In this document: positions 52,351 to 60,931 of the stretch, piece by piece
How the letters are laid out: every line of letters starts with the position of its first letter
How positions within the stretch are numbered: the first letter of the stretch is position 1
Assembly: GCA_900317055.1 (NCBI GenBank)
Contig: ONFF01000005.1
Span: forward strand, 276,068-340,067
DNA from: an uncultured Bacteroidales bacterium
GTDB lineage: Bacteria; Bacteroidota; Bacteroidia; Bacteroidales; F082
Reading direction: 5' to 3'
Length of the DNA: 64,000 bases
The notes under the pieces: model-generated
Database searches by the model: none
Told to the model about the DNA's origin: nothing
Seen by the model: only the letters and a program-made list of their open reading frames with translations
Made by a program: the position numbers and the translations under genes

Positions 52351-52758
52351 ATGATTCCGGAAACCACAAAACCCACCAATTTCTTCAAATTTGAGGGACT
52401 CCGCATTTACCATAAATCCGTCGATTTCACCAATGCCATCCTGTCCCTCAGCAACACCGTCCAAACAAACGCCCAAAAGATCATCGTTGACCAGTTCCTC
52501 AATGAAGCCGGCCATATCTCTGCCAACATCATCGAAGGTGCCGGCCGATCAAAAACGGAGTTTATCGATTACTTGCAGAAAGCCAAGTCGAATATAGGCA
52601 AATGCATGATGCTCTGCGCCTTAGCCTCCAAACAATCACTCATTGACGAAACCCAAGAAACCGACATCCGCAACGAACTCATGGAACTCACCAAGATGGT
52701 TGGCGCGCTCATCCTCTCTTTTCAGAAACATGAATCAGTCAATAACCCAGAAGTCTGA
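52351..52758 (+). CDS. Four-helix bundle protein (23S rRNA-intervening-sequence type)
   Basis: This 135-residue protein starts at the ATG at 52351. It has the pattern of the four-helix bundle family once described as the product of 23S rRNA intervening sequences: FEGLRIYHKSVDFTNAI, then NEAGHISANIIEGAGRSKTE FIDYLQKAKSN and LMELTKMVGAL. Members occur as solitary genes throughout Bacteroidota; the function is unknown. It lies between serA and DUF1015 on the same strand but is not part of the serine pathway. Confidence 0.85.
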   Translation: MIPETTKPTNFFKFEGLRIYHKSVDFTNAILSLSNTVQTNAQKIIVDQFLNEAGHISANIIEGAGRSKTEFIDYLQKAKSNIGKCMMLCALASKQSLIDETQETDIRNELMELTKMVGALILSFQKHESVNNPEV

Positions 52759-52810
52759 CTGTCAATAAGTACATAATTAAATTTAGTCTACATATAGAGA
52801 CAATGACTTG

Positions 52811-52884
52811 TGACTATGACCATGACCGCTTAAACAAAGCTATGGAACTTCTACTTTAAGTAAAAGCAGTCATGGTCATAGTCA
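52811..52884. repeat. GACTATGACCATGACC word palindrome
   Basis: TGACTATGACCATGACCGCT (52811-52830) faces AGCAGTCATGGTCATAGTCA (52865-52884), one mismatch. The same words build the inverted repeat at 62452-62549. Confidence 0.8.
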
Positions 52885-52955
52885 ATGGTCATAGTCGAAA
52901 AAACTAAAGAATAAAGCTATAATATCAAAAGAACAACAATTAAAACTCTAATACA

Positions 52956-54278
52956 ATGTCAGTTATCAAACCGTTCAAAGGATGGCGTCCTGGCGTGGAC
53001 ATCGTCCAGAAACTCGCCTCCCGTCCCTACGACGTGCTGAACACCGAAGAGGCACGCAAGGAATGTGAGGGCAACCCCTATAGCCTGCTCCATGTGACCA
53101 AGGCAGAAATCGACCTGCCCGAAGGCTACAAGGACAGCGACCTCGAGACCTATCTGAAAGTTGTTGAAAACTTCAATAGCTTCAAAGACTTCGGATGGAT
53201 CAAGCAAGACCAAGAGGAGAAGCTCTACATCTATGCCCAAAGCATGAACCCCACCGACGCCAACGCCCACTGGCAGTATGGCATCGTGGCCTGCGCCTAC
53301 AGCGAGGACTATGTGAACAAGGTCATCAAGAAACACGAGCTGACCCGTAAGGACAAAGAGGAAGACCGCATGAAGCACATCCGCCTCACCAACGCCAATG
53401 TCGAGCCTGTGTTCTTCGCCTACCCTGCCGTCGCCGAAATCGACGCCATCGTGAGCAAGATCACCGCTGAGAAGCCCATCTATGACTTCATCGCCAAGGA
53501 AGACGGCTTCGGCCATCGCTTCTGGATCATCGACGACAAGGCCACCATCGCACGCCTCGTCGAACTGTTCGACAAGAAGGTCCCGGCCATGTACATCGCC
53601 GACGGTCACCACCGCAGTGCCGCTGCTGCCCTTGTCGGTCAAGAGAAGAAAGAGAAGAATCCTGCCCACACTGGCAAGGAAGAGTACAACTACTTCATGA
53701 CCGTCATCTTCCCCGACAACCAGTTGAATGTCATCGACTACAACCGCGTCGTGAAAGACCTCAACGGCCTCAGCACCAAGGACTTCTTCAAAGCCCTGCA
53801 AGAGAACTTCGACATCGAATGCAAGTGCAACTGCACCAAGGACGGCGGCAAGTGCAACTGCGAGTTCCCCTGCCACTGCGAGTGCGACACCGAGTACAAG
53901 CCCAACAAGCTGCATAACTTCTCGATGTACATCGAGGGTGTGTGGTATAGCCTGACGGCCAAGCCCGGCACCTACGACGACAACGATCCTATCGGCGTGT
54001 TGGATGTCACCATCCTCAGCAACCTTGTCCTCGACAAGATTCTGGGCATCAAGGACCTCCGCACCGACAAGCGCATCGACTTCGTTGGCGGTATCCGTGG
54101 ATTGGGCGAGCTGAAGCGTCGCGTCGACAGCGGTGAGATGAAGGTCGCCTTCGCGCTCTATCCTGTGAGCATGAAGCAGATCATCGACATCGCCGACACG
54201 GGCAACATCATGCCTCCCAAGACCACTTGGTTTGAGCCCAAACTCAGATCAGGTCTAGTGATCCACACATTGGATTAA
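52956..54278 (+). CDS. DUF1015 family protein with Cys-rich insert
   Basis: A 440-residue protein of the DUF1015 family. Its family motifs are visible: SRPYDVLNTEEARKECEGNP, FWIIDDKATIARLV, PAMYIADGHHRSAAAALVGQ and the C-terminal IADTGNIMPPKTTWFEPKLR. These genes often follow serC-serA in Bacteroidales, which links it to serine or one-carbon metabolism, although the reaction is unknown. The oddity is residues 289-310, with eight cysteines and one His in 22 residues (spacing C-x-C-x-C, C-x-C, C-x-C-x-C), which suggests a metal cluster. It is placed where relatives have a short loop. Confidence 0.9.
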   Translation: MSVIKPFKGWRPGVDIVQKLASRPYDVLNTEEARKECEGNPYSLLHVTKAEIDLPEGYKDSDLETYLKVVENFNSFKDFGWIKQDQEEKLYIYAQSMNPTDANAHWQYGIVACAYSEDYVNKVIKKHELTRKDKEEDRMKHIRLTNANVEPVFFAYPAVAEIDAIVSKITAEKPIYDFIAKEDGFGHRFWIIDDKATIARLVELFDKKVPAMYIADGHHRSAAAALVGQEKKEKNPAHTGKEEYNYFMTVIFPDNQLNVIDYNRVVKDLNGLSTKDFFKALQENFDIECKCNCTKDGGKCNCEFPCHCECDTEYKPNKLHNFSMYIEGVWYSLTAKPGTYDDNDPIGVLDVTILSNLVLDKILGIKDLRTDKRIDFVGGIRGLGELKRRVDSGEMKVAFALYPVSMKQIIDIADTGNIMPPKTTWFEPKLRSGLVIHTLD

Positions 54279-54317
54279 AAATGACACGGATTTCACGATG
54301 TGTCATCCCTACAAATG

Positions 54318-54357
54318 AAAACCACGGGGCGAGAGATTCTTGCCCCGTGGTTTTGTT
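54318..54357 (+). terminator. Terminator of the DUF1015 gene
   Basis: AACCACGGGGC (54320-54330) and GCCCCGTGGTT (54342-54352) pair perfectly, followed by TTTTG. Confidence 0.85.
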
Positions 54358-54390
54358 TTATACCCTCAACAACTTATAGCTGATTCCTAG

Positions 54391-54771
54391 TTAGTTCATA
54401 CAGCAATAATACCAAACTCCAACAATCACCATTTGGTGCAGTAGTTGGTCGAGACCATAAAGCATCCAATATGGTTTTTGCCGATTGTCAGCCAAAATTG
54501 GTAAACGTGCCGACAATCGTGCTTTTGTCCAGTCTATGAGGAAATGAGTTCCCCATTCCACTGCTATGGCAAGCAAAACGAATCTCCAAGAGGTTGCCCA
54601 AAGCAGCAGGCAAATCGCCATCAACCCGGCATGGATGACCGCGTGCAACATGATTGGCCATGGGTTGCGCCCGTCCGCTTTCGCCCGGATCATCTTTGGA
54701 GTGGTGAGGCAGAAATCGGCCAGATAGTGGCAGACGAGAAGGAAAATGAGTAATAACGTTGGCGACATCAT
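54391..54771 (-). CDS. DUF3307 membrane protein
   Basis: From the ATG at 54771 the product is 126 residues with four membrane segments. It carries the DUF3307 signature CHYLADFCLTTPKMIRAKADGR and AVEWGTHFLIDWTKA. DUF3307 proteins are often coded beside the SatD regulator; here the neighbour is a short unrelated gene whose stop touches this start. The longer frame to 54834 overlaps that gene and is unlikely. Confidence 0.82.
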   Translation of the reverse strand: MMSPTLLLIFLLVCHYLADFCLTTPKMIRAKADGRNPWPIMLHAVIHAGLMAICLLLWATSWRFVLLAIAVEWGTHFLIDWTKARLSARLPILADNRQKPYWMLYGLDQLLHQMVIVGVWYYCCMN

Positions 54772-54773
54772 GA

Positions 54774-54977
54774 TTAATATTCCCCTTTTTCGTAAACGGT
54801 GATGTAGATGCGCCAAAGTGCCACATCCTCCCAAACGTATTTCACAAATCGTACGTCGTCCACAACACGTTTTCTCCCCAGATCATCAATCCATGTGTCA
54901 CCGACCTTTTCACTCGGTTCTTGCTGGCACATGCCGCGTTCTTCGACTTCCACTTCATTTACAATGCTAAATGGCAT
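54774..54977 (-). CDS. Small conserved-looking protein, unknown
   Basis: A 67-residue acidic protein with no signal or membrane segment. It contains RFVKYVWEDVALWRIYITVY, which could be a beta strand pair. Its stop is only 2 bases from the start of DUF3307, so the two are probably translated together. I do not recognise the family; the close spacing and plausible codon pattern support a real gene. Confidence 0.45.
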   Translation of the reverse strand: MPFSIVNEVEVEERGMCQQEPSEKVGDTWIDDLGRKRVVDDVRFVKYVWEDVALWRIYITVYEKGEY

Positions 54978-55037
54978 ATTTACAATCCCTTAATCCGTGT
55001 CGGGCGCAACTTTTATTGGTTAATTGTTGAGTATTAT

Positions 55038-55682
55038 TTAGAAAAACTCCACCACCTCATCCAACGGCCGATGTTCAGGCTGTCGAGGCTCGCCTGACCT
55101 GTAGCCCAACGAAATGACCGCCATAATGGCTTCGTTTTCAGGGATGTTAAACAGTTCGCGAAGGGCATCGGAATCACGCATGCCCATGATGAGCGTGTCG
55201 AAGCCTTTGGCACGGGCCTTCAGGATGAAATAAGCATTACTGAGGCCGTTGTCGTAGGCACCCCAGCCATCGCCCACCTCGTTGGTCTGCTCGCCACGGA
55301 AGAAGCCCGACTTGCCTTTCTCGTATGTGGAGACAATCAGCACGGGAGCACCGGCAATGTTCTGCTTGTTGCGTTCGCCCACAAGGTTAGATACTGCTTC
55401 TATCTTCTCCGGACTCATGGCCACATAGTATTTCGAAGGCTGTTGGTTGGCCCAAGAGGGTGCTTCCTGCGTGGCGATAAGCAGTTCGCGCACCTCGGCC
55501 TCGCTGATGGTCTTCGTGGCATCATAACTGCGCACACTTCTACGGGTTGCCAACACTTCATCGAAGGAAACCACATTGGTTGTGGCTGGTTCATTGTTGT
55601 TTTCTTTGTTGTTCGAACAGCCAGTGAGCATCAAGAATGCTAACACTGCCGCAAAAAGTAAAGTTGATTTTGTGTTTTTCAT
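55038..55682 (-). CDS. Exported nitroreductase-family lipoprotein
   Basis: A 214-residue protein. It opens with a lipoprotein signal (LMLTGCSN, Cys22). The mature part is a nitroreductase/FMN fold: VLATRRSVRSYDATKTISEA, APSWANQQPSKY, NAYFILKARAKGFDTLIMGM and AIMAVISLGYRSGEP. Nitroreductases are usually cytoplasmic; a lipid anchor would place this one at the envelope, so its electron donor is unclear. It has its own divergent promoter (55708) facing xerD. Confidence 0.85.
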   Translation of the reverse strand: MKNTKSTLLFAAVLAFLMLTGCSNNKENNNEPATTNVVSFDEVLATRRSVRSYDATKTISEAEVRELLIATQEAPSWANQQPSKYYVAMSPEKIEAVSNLVGERNKQNIAGAPVLIVSTYEKGKSGFFRGEQTNEVGDGWGAYDNGLSNAYFILKARAKGFDTLIMGMRDSDALRELFNIPENEAIMAVISLGYRSGEPRQPEHRPLDEVVEFF

Positions 55683-55707
55683 GTTTTAATACGATTAGTT
55701 TTCGGGA

Positions 55708-55715
55708 CAAAGGTA
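55708..55715 (-). promoter_or_regulatory. -7 promoter box of the nitroreductase gene
   Basis: TACCTTTG on the minus strand, 26 bases before the ATG. Confidence 0.65.
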
Positions 55716-55746
55716 GGAAAAAACAACACTCTAGCAAGAAAAAACG

Positions 55747-55754
55747 TACCTTTG
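55747..55754 (+). promoter_or_regulatory. -7 promoter box of xerD
   Basis: TACCTTTG on the plus strand, 14 bases before the ATG; leader very short. Confidence 0.65.
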
Positions 55755-55767
55755 CAAAAACAAAACG

Positions 55768-56688
55768 ATGGAACAGGTCAATATCACCCCCAACCTCATC
55801 AAGCACTATGCCGACTATCTTCGGCTGGAGCTTTCGCTGTCCGACAACAGCGTAGAGGCTTATTGCCATGATGCCCACCTGTTTCTGCAATACCTTGAGG
55901 CAGAAAAAGTATCAACAGACATCAATGCCATCACTCAAGAAACCATCGAGAACTTCTTCGCCTACCTCTTTGACCTCAACATCGGAGCCACCTCACAAGC
56001 CCGCATACTTTCGGGGTTGAAGTCATTTTGGCGCTATCTCACTCAAGAGGAAATTGCCGAGAAAGACCCGACCCTACTCATCTCCTCGCCCACCCTAGGA
56101 CGACATCTTCCCGAGGTGCTGAGCTATGAGGAAATCCAAAAGATGATCGACAGCATCGACCTCAGCCAACCTATAGGCCACCGCAACAAAGCCATGATAG
56201 AAGTTCTTTACGGCTGCGGCTTACGCGTCTCAGAACTCATCAACCTACAAATCAGCGACATATACAAAGAGGACGGTTTCCTTCGCATCTTCGGCAAAGG
56301 CAGCAAGGAACGATTAGTGCCCATCGGCGACAGCAGCCTGAAAATCCTGTTTCAATACATTGAAGGCGCCAGACAGCACATTACTCCCAAGCCTAAATTC
56401 ACCGATACCGTTTTCCTCAATAGCCGAGGCACAGGACTGACCCGACAAATGGTCTTCCTCATCGTGAAAGACTTAGCCGAGAAAAATGGTATTGATAAAA
56501 CCATCAGTCCTCACACCTTCAGACACAGTTTCGCTACCCATCTACTGGAAGGTGGTGCCAATCTACTTGCCGTCCAACAAATGCTCGGTCACGCCAGCGT
56601 GAGCACAACGGAAATCTACACGCACATCTCTGACGAATTGCTTCGTGACACACTAACTACCTATCATCCGCGTTTTAAGAAATGCTGA
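55768..56688 (+). CDS. xerD: Site-specific tyrosine recombinase XerD
   Basis: A 306-residue recombinase with an N-terminal SAM-like core-binding domain (LIKHYADYLRLELSLSDNSV) and a catalytic domain with the conserved Arg (YGCGLRVSEL), the HxxR motif (HTFRHSFATHLLEGGA), the His in MLGHASVSTTE and the Tyr nucleophile in IYTHIS. Together with XerC it resolves chromosome dimers at dif. The length is standard. The gene is in core context, not next to an integron or prophage, so it is the housekeeping enzyme. Confidence 0.93.
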   Translation: MEQVNITPNLIKHYADYLRLELSLSDNSVEAYCHDAHLFLQYLEAEKVSTDINAITQETIENFFAYLFDLNIGATSQARILSGLKSFWRYLTQEEIAEKDPTLLISSPTLGRHLPEVLSYEEIQKMIDSIDLSQPIGHRNKAMIEVLYGCGLRVSELINLQISDIYKEDGFLRIFGKGSKERLVPIGDSSLKILFQYIEGARQHITPKPKFTDTVFLNSRGTGLTRQMVFLIVKDLAEKNGIDKTISPHTFRHSFATHLLEGGANLLAVQQMLGHASVSTTEIYTHISDELLRDTLTTYHPRFKKC

Positions 56689-56770
56689 ATGTGGAATTAT
56701 GAATGCGGAATGGGGCAAAGCCCAGCGTCGCATCGCGACATTCAGCATTCATCATTCAGCATTCCGAATT
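56684..56770. repeat. GAATG/CATTC word palindrome between xerD and kdsA
   Basis: GCTGAATGTGGAATTATGAA (56684-56703) faces TTCATCATTCAGCATTCC; the middle has GGGGCAAAGCCC. It lies over the end of xerD and just upstream of the kdsA promoter. Confidence 0.75.
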
Positions 56771-56776
56771 AATTCC

Positions 56777-56784
56777 TATCTTTG
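56777..56784 (+). promoter_or_regulatory. -7 promoter box of kdsA
   Basis: TATCTTTG, 16 bases before the ATG at 56800. It excludes the in-frame TTG at 56782, which is inside the box. Confidence 0.65.
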
Positions 56785-56799
56785 CAAAAAATATCCACC

Positions 56800-57612
56800 A
56801 TGGACACCACAAAGTTCGACTTCCAGAAAGGTTTGCGCCCCGACCGTTTCTTCCTCCTGGCCGGCCCTTGCGTGATTGAGGACGAGACCTCTCCCCTCTT
56901 CATCGCCGAGACCTTGAAAAACATCTGCCAAAAACTGGATATCCCCTTGGTTTTCAAAGGCTCCTACCGCAAGGCTAACCGCTCCAGATTGGACTCGTTC
57001 ACCGGCATTGGTGACGAAAAAGCGTTGAAGGTACTGCAAAAAGTCGAGCAGGAATTTGGAATTCCCGTGGTGACCGATATCCATTCCGCCGAGGAAGCCG
57101 CCATGGCTGCCGAATATGTGGATGTACTGCAAATTCCCGCTTTCCTCTGTCGTCAGACCGACCTCCTGGTAGCCGCAGCCAAGACAGGCAAGACCGTCAA
57201 CATCAAGAAGGGGCAATTCCTCTCCGGCGAGGCCATGGGCTTTGCGGTTGAGAAAGTCAAGCAGTCGGGCAACGACAAAGTTATGCTCACCGAGCGCGGA
57301 TCGATGTTCGGCTATCAGGATTTGGTGGTGGACTATCGCAATATTGCTGCTATGCAAAAGTTTGAGGTGCCTGTCATCCTTGATGTTACTCATTCTTTGC
57401 AGCAACCCAACCAAAGCAGTGGTGTCACAGGCGGACAGCCCGAATTAATCAACCTCATTGCCAAGGCAGGCATTGCAGCAGGTGCCGATGGCATCTTCAT
57501 GGAGGTGCATCCTGAGCCTCAAAAAGCCAAGTCCGACGGGGCTAACATGCTCCGCCTCGACCTCGCAGAAAAATTGTTGGAAAAACTCGTTCGGATAAAA
57601 GAAGTGTTGTAA
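56800..57612 (+). CDS. kdsA: 3-deoxy-8-phosphooctulonate synthase
   Basis: A 270-residue TIM-barrel synthase that condenses PEP with arabinose-5-P to give KDO-8-P, a step in lipid A-core synthesis. Family motifs include LLAGPCVIEDE, FKGSYRKANRSR, GIPVVTDIHS, IPAFLCRQTDLL and VILDVTHSLQQPN. The DVTHS...QP segment identifies KdsA rather than the related DAHP synthase. The start is the ATG at 56800, giving a short leader. Confidence 0.95.
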   Translation: MDTTKFDFQKGLRPDRFFLLAGPCVIEDETSPLFIAETLKNICQKLDIPLVFKGSYRKANRSRLDSFTGIGDEKALKVLQKVEQEFGIPVVTDIHSAEEAAMAAEYVDVLQIPAFLCRQTDLLVAAAKTGKTVNIKKGQFLSGEAMGFAVEKVKQSGNDKVMLTERGSMFGYQDLVVDYRNIAAMQKFEVPVILDVTHSLQQPNQSSGVTGGQPELINLIAKAGIAAGADGIFMEVHPEPQKAKSDGANMLRLDLAEKLLEKLVRIKEVL

Positions 57613-57618
57613 GATATC

Positions 57619-57708
57619 TCACGCAGAATACGCAGAACTATGGGAAGCGCGAAGCGACACATAATTTACATCCGATAGGCTTTTGTGATTTCTGCGAATT
57701 CTTCGTGA
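57619..57708. repeat. CGCAGAA word palindrome after kdsA
   Basis: TCACGCAGAATACGCAGAA (57619-57637) faces TTCTGCGAATTCTTCGTGA (57690-57708), 15 of 19 positions paired. The intervening DNA contains GAAGCGCGAAGCGAC. It lies between two convergent genes and contains no gene. Confidence 0.8.
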
Positions 57709-57764
57709 AAATAATACAGAACCGTGTAAAAACAAAACACTAATTCTGTGTGAAACAGATCAAT

Positions 57765-58850
57765 TTATTGCATCCTTATATTCACAATTTGTCCCGTCTC
57801 GGTGTCAAACACCAACTTCGTGTTTGTCAGAGGAGCCATCAGCATAGCACCCAACTGGTTGACCGTCACCCTGTCTTCCAACAAAGTTGTAGTGCCACAC
57901 ATCACCTTCACCTGAGCAGTTTCGGGAACACGATAGAAGACCTTGTTCTCATACGACATCGACTCAATGGCCGACTGGCTAGGAGCATTGATGGCCGCCG
58001 TCGTGTTAAGCGAAAGAGTCTGAACCGTAATCATGTTTCCTGAGCCTCCCGTGCCCACTGTCAAACCTTCAGTCTCAGAGAACTTGGCGACAGTTTGGGT
58101 CGGCACTTCCTTGTTCGGAATCACATACAGGGTCTTCACCACTTTCTTAGCAATGTGTTTACCCAAAAGCAAACTGGTATATTCTTTCTCCATGTCATCC
58201 AGCTTTTTATACATGGTGTTGAAAGTCTCGGGATTGGAGGCCATCTCGACATCGCCAGAAATCAAATAAAACTTAGCCTTGCGAATCTCAACAATCTTAT
58301 CAGCCACTTCTTTGGCTATTTGGGAATTGTTCTTTCCCGCAAGTATCAGAGGAATAAAGCCTTCGCAAACTTCATCCTCTTCCAGGATATTGGATTGCTC
58401 TTCCCTACTCGGCAAAGGCATATCCTCCACAGCATCAGTGGCATTACCTATACCTACGCTTCGAATGATACCATTGGACAGCACATCGAATTGCGTCTTA
58501 CTTCCTCTTGAGCTCGACATAGTGACGAAAAACAAAGCATTGGGATCAGGACCCGAAACAGTCGACATATTCACGCCAAGAAGCTTATATTCCCTGGATT
58601 CAAATTCAACAATGTCCTCCATTTCAAAATAGTTGGAGGCATAGTCGCTGAGCGGACCCTTCTCAAGTTTCACCTCTTCGATGATGAAATCCAGTTTCAG
58701 CATAGTCTGAGGCAATGAATAATACACGCCGTTTTGCTGACCTGGTGCGACATTCTTGGCAAAAGTAGTGGTGAACTGCGCTTGGAGTTGGCCGCCCATC
58801 ATGGTCAAGGCCAGCAGCATCAAAGCGATTTTAGTGACAATTCTATTCAT
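57765..58850 (-). CDS. DUF4831 secreted protein
   Basis: A 361-residue protein with a signal peptide that ends GQLQAQF. The mature protein is beta-rich with a helical middle (KNNSQIAKEVADKIVEIRK), and carries the segment KFYLISGDVEM and YSLPQTMLKLDFIIEEVK typical of DUF4831, which occurs mainly in Bacteroidales. Its function is unknown; the location is probably periplasmic. It has its own TATTTTTG box at 58877. Confidence 0.78.
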   Translation of the reverse strand: MNRIVTKIALMLLALTMMGGQLQAQFTTTFAKNVAPGQQNGVYYSLPQTMLKLDFIIEEVKLEKGPLSDYASNYFEMEDIVEFESREYKLLGVNMSTVSGPDPNALFFVTMSSSRGSKTQFDVLSNGIIRSVGIGNATDAVEDMPLPSREEQSNILEEDEVCEGFIPLILAGKNNSQIAKEVADKIVEIRKAKFYLISGDVEMASNPETFNTMYKKLDDMEKEYTSLLLGKHIAKKVVKTLYVIPNKEVPTQTVAKFSETEGLTVGTGGSGNMITVQTLSLNTTAAINAPSQSAIESMSYENKVFYRVPETAQVKVMCGTTTLLEDRVTVNQLGAMLMAPLTNTKLVFDTETGQIVNIRMQ

Positions 58851-58876
58851 TTCTTTAATGTTTAAGTTTCAAACTT

Positions 58877-58884
58877 CAAAAATA
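58877..58884 (-). promoter_or_regulatory. -7 promoter box of the DUF4831 gene
   Basis: TATTTTTG on the minus strand, 27 bases before the ATG. Confidence 0.55.
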
Positions 58885-58904
58885 CATATTTTTTGACAAT
58901 CTCG

Positions 58905-60383
58905 TCATTCAGTGACCACTTTTTCCTTTCGGCTGAAAAGCAATAAGGCTAAAAATGTCAGCAACCCATTGATTATCAGAATTTCAAAACCTATCTTATA
59001 GCCACCAAACAATTGAGGCGAATACATCTTCAAAAAGTAACTGATGACAGGTGATGCGACAGCAATGAAAGGCACGGCTTTGTCGATGACTTTTCTGTTT
59101 TTGACAAACAATCCAAAGGTGTATAAGCCCAACAACGGTCCGTAAGTATAACCCGCAATGTCGAACACCTTATCAATCAATGACTCGTTGTGGAATGGAC
59201 GGAAAGCAATGATAACCAACAAGTAAAGCATGGCGAAGGCCACATGAATCCATTTGCGGCGTTGCGTGATTTGCTGTTCGGTCAACTGTTTCTTGTCGAA
59301 GTGCATGAAATCGAAGCAGAAAGTGGTTGTCAGGGCTGTCAACGTACCGTCGGCGCTGGAATAGCCTGCAGCCACAAGTCCGATAACAAAGACGATTGCC
59401 GTAAACTTACTCAAGGAGAAGGCCACCGAGGGAAAAATCTTGTCGTTGACCACTACGCCCGCTTCATTAACAGGCAGTTGGAATCCCGTTTGTTGGGCAT
59501 AATAAATCAAGGCGGCACCCAAGCAAAGGAACAACCCGTTGACAATAACAAACAACAAGCTCGATGTCATCACATTCTTTTGTGCATCACGCAAGTTCTT
59601 GCAAGTCAAGTTTTTCTGCATCATATCCTGGTCCAAGCCCGTCATGGTGATGGTGATGAACATGCCACTCAGCACTTGTTTTACCCAAAACTTGTTGTGC
59701 GTCCAGTCAGTTTCAAACACTTTGGTATAACCTTTTGCGGAGGCGGATTTCAGCAGGTCGCCCAGCGAGATGTTCAGGTTCTTCATGATAAACCAAGCCG
59801 TCAAAAAAGCAGCCAGCAAAAGGAAAGTCGTTTGCAAGGTGTCGGTCCAAACCACCGTCTTGATGCCACCTTTAAAGGTATACAAAAGAATGATGGCGAT
59901 AAAAATGACCGCTGGCACCCAAAACGGGACGCCCCAGTCCTTGAAAACGAACTCATACAGTACAAAAACAACAAGATACATGCGCAAAGCGGAGCCCAAC
60001 AATCGCGACAAGATGAAAAATGCAGCGCCCGTCTTTTCCGACCTTGGGCCAAAACGCATCTCAAGGTAGGAATAGATGGAGGTCAAATTGAGTCGATAAT
60101 ATAATGGCAGCAACAAAAGCGCAATCACCGCATAGCCAAGCACATAGCCCAACACCAAAGGAAAATAAGTGAATTGGCCTGTGTAGACACCACCTGGAAC
60201 TGACATGAAGGTCACGCCTGACAAAGAGGCACCAATCATGCCGTAGGCCACCACGAACCATGGCGAACTCTTGTTGCCACGGAAAAACGCATTGTTGTCG
60301 GACTTGCGCGCCGTAAAATGCGAAATCACAAACAAAAGGACGGTATATAAAACAAAAACAACAAGTATGATGGTTGCATTCAT
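58905..60383 (-). CDS. Sodium:solute symporter family protein
   Basis: A 492-residue protein starting at the ATG at 60383, with about 13 membrane segments. Typical SSS motifs are FFRGNKSSPWFVVAYGMIGA, SVPGGVYTGQFTYFPLVLGY, RFGPRSEKTGAAFFILSRLL and the region FKGGIKTVVWTDTLQTTFLL. The substrate is not clear; sialic acid, proline and nucleoside transport all occur in the family. It is divergent from the DUF486 gene. Confidence 0.9.
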   Translation of the reverse strand: MNATIILVVFVLYTVLLFVISHFTARKSDNNAFFRGNKSSPWFVVAYGMIGASLSGVTFMSVPGGVYTGQFTYFPLVLGYVLGYAVIALLLLPLYYRLNLTSIYSYLEMRFGPRSEKTGAAFFILSRLLGSALRMYLVVFVLYEFVFKDWGVPFWVPAVIFIAIILLYTFKGGIKTVVWTDTLQTTFLLLAAFLTAWFIMKNLNISLGDLLKSASAKGYTKVFETDWTHNKFWVKQVLSGMFITITMTGLDQDMMQKNLTCKNLRDAQKNVMTSSLLFVIVNGLFLCLGAALIYYAQQTGFQLPVNEAGVVVNDKIFPSVAFSLSKFTAIVFVIGLVAAGYSSADGTLTALTTTFCFDFMHFDKKQLTEQQITQRRKWIHVAFAMLYLLVIIAFRPFHNESLIDKVFDIAGYTYGPLLGLYTFGLFVKNRKVIDKAVPFIAVASPVISYFLKMYSPQLFGGYKIGFEILIINGLLTFLALLLFSRKEKVVTE

Positions 60384-60403
60384 GATGTTCAAATTTGGTT
60401 GTG

Positions 60404-60411
60404 CAAAAATA
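60404..60411 (-). promoter_or_regulatory. -7 promoter box of the symporter gene
   Basis: TATTTTTG on the minus strand, 21 bases before the ATG. Confidence 0.6.
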
Positions 60412-60443
60412 GGAATAAATGTCGGACTTGAAAGAAATTACCG

Positions 60444-60451
60444 TACTTTTG
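60444..60451 (+). promoter_or_regulatory. -7 promoter box of the DUF486 gene
   Basis: TACTTTTG on the plus strand, 24 bases before the ATG. Confidence 0.65.
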
Positions 60452-60474
60452 CAGCCCGTTAAATACACTGTACA

Positions 60475-60846
60475 ATGAAAGGCCTCTACACCATCCTTTT
60501 ACTCATCGTATCCAATGTATTCATGACTTTTGCATGGTACGGACAGCTGAAACTGCTCGAAATCGTCCCCTCTTCGAAAGACTGGCCACTGTTTCTGGTC
60601 ATCCTCATGTCTTGGGGCATTGCCTTGTTCGAGTATTCCTTCATGATCCCTGCCAACCGCATCGGTGCGATGCAAAACGGAGGCCCTTTCAACCTTATTC
60701 AATTGAAAGTCATTCAAGAAGCCGTTTCGCTGACGGTGTTCACTGTCATCGTCATCACGGTGTTCAAGACAGAGACCTTCCGTTGGAACCACATCCTTTC
60801 ATTTATCTTTATTATCCTTGCTGTGTTTTTTGCCTTCAAAAAGTAG
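60475..60846 (+). CDS. DUF486 (DMT-like) small membrane protein
   Basis: A 123-residue protein with four membrane segments, a size typical of DUF486. The segment TFAWYGQLKLLEIVPSSKDW, then FEYSFMIPANRIGAMQNGGP and a C-terminal RWNHILSFIFIILAVFFAFK, matches the family, which is related to the small multidrug resistance superfamily. A substrate is not known. Confidence 0.9.
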   Translation: MKGLYTILLLIVSNVFMTFAWYGQLKLLEIVPSSKDWPLFLVILMSWGIALFEYSFMIPANRIGAMQNGGPFNLIQLKVIQEAVSLTVFTVIVITVFKTETFRWNHILSFIFIILAVFFAFKK

Positions 60847-60931
60847 TTTTTTGTTGCGATTAAAGGAAAAATGCATGATATTTGCGGACTGAAAAAGACA
60901 CTATTAACTGACAAAAAAGAAAGGAACTCAT

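Noticed and set aside
55768-56688. xerD as integrase of a mobile element
   Set aside because: It has housekeeping XerD features and normal core neighbours, with no attachment site, excisionase or cargo.
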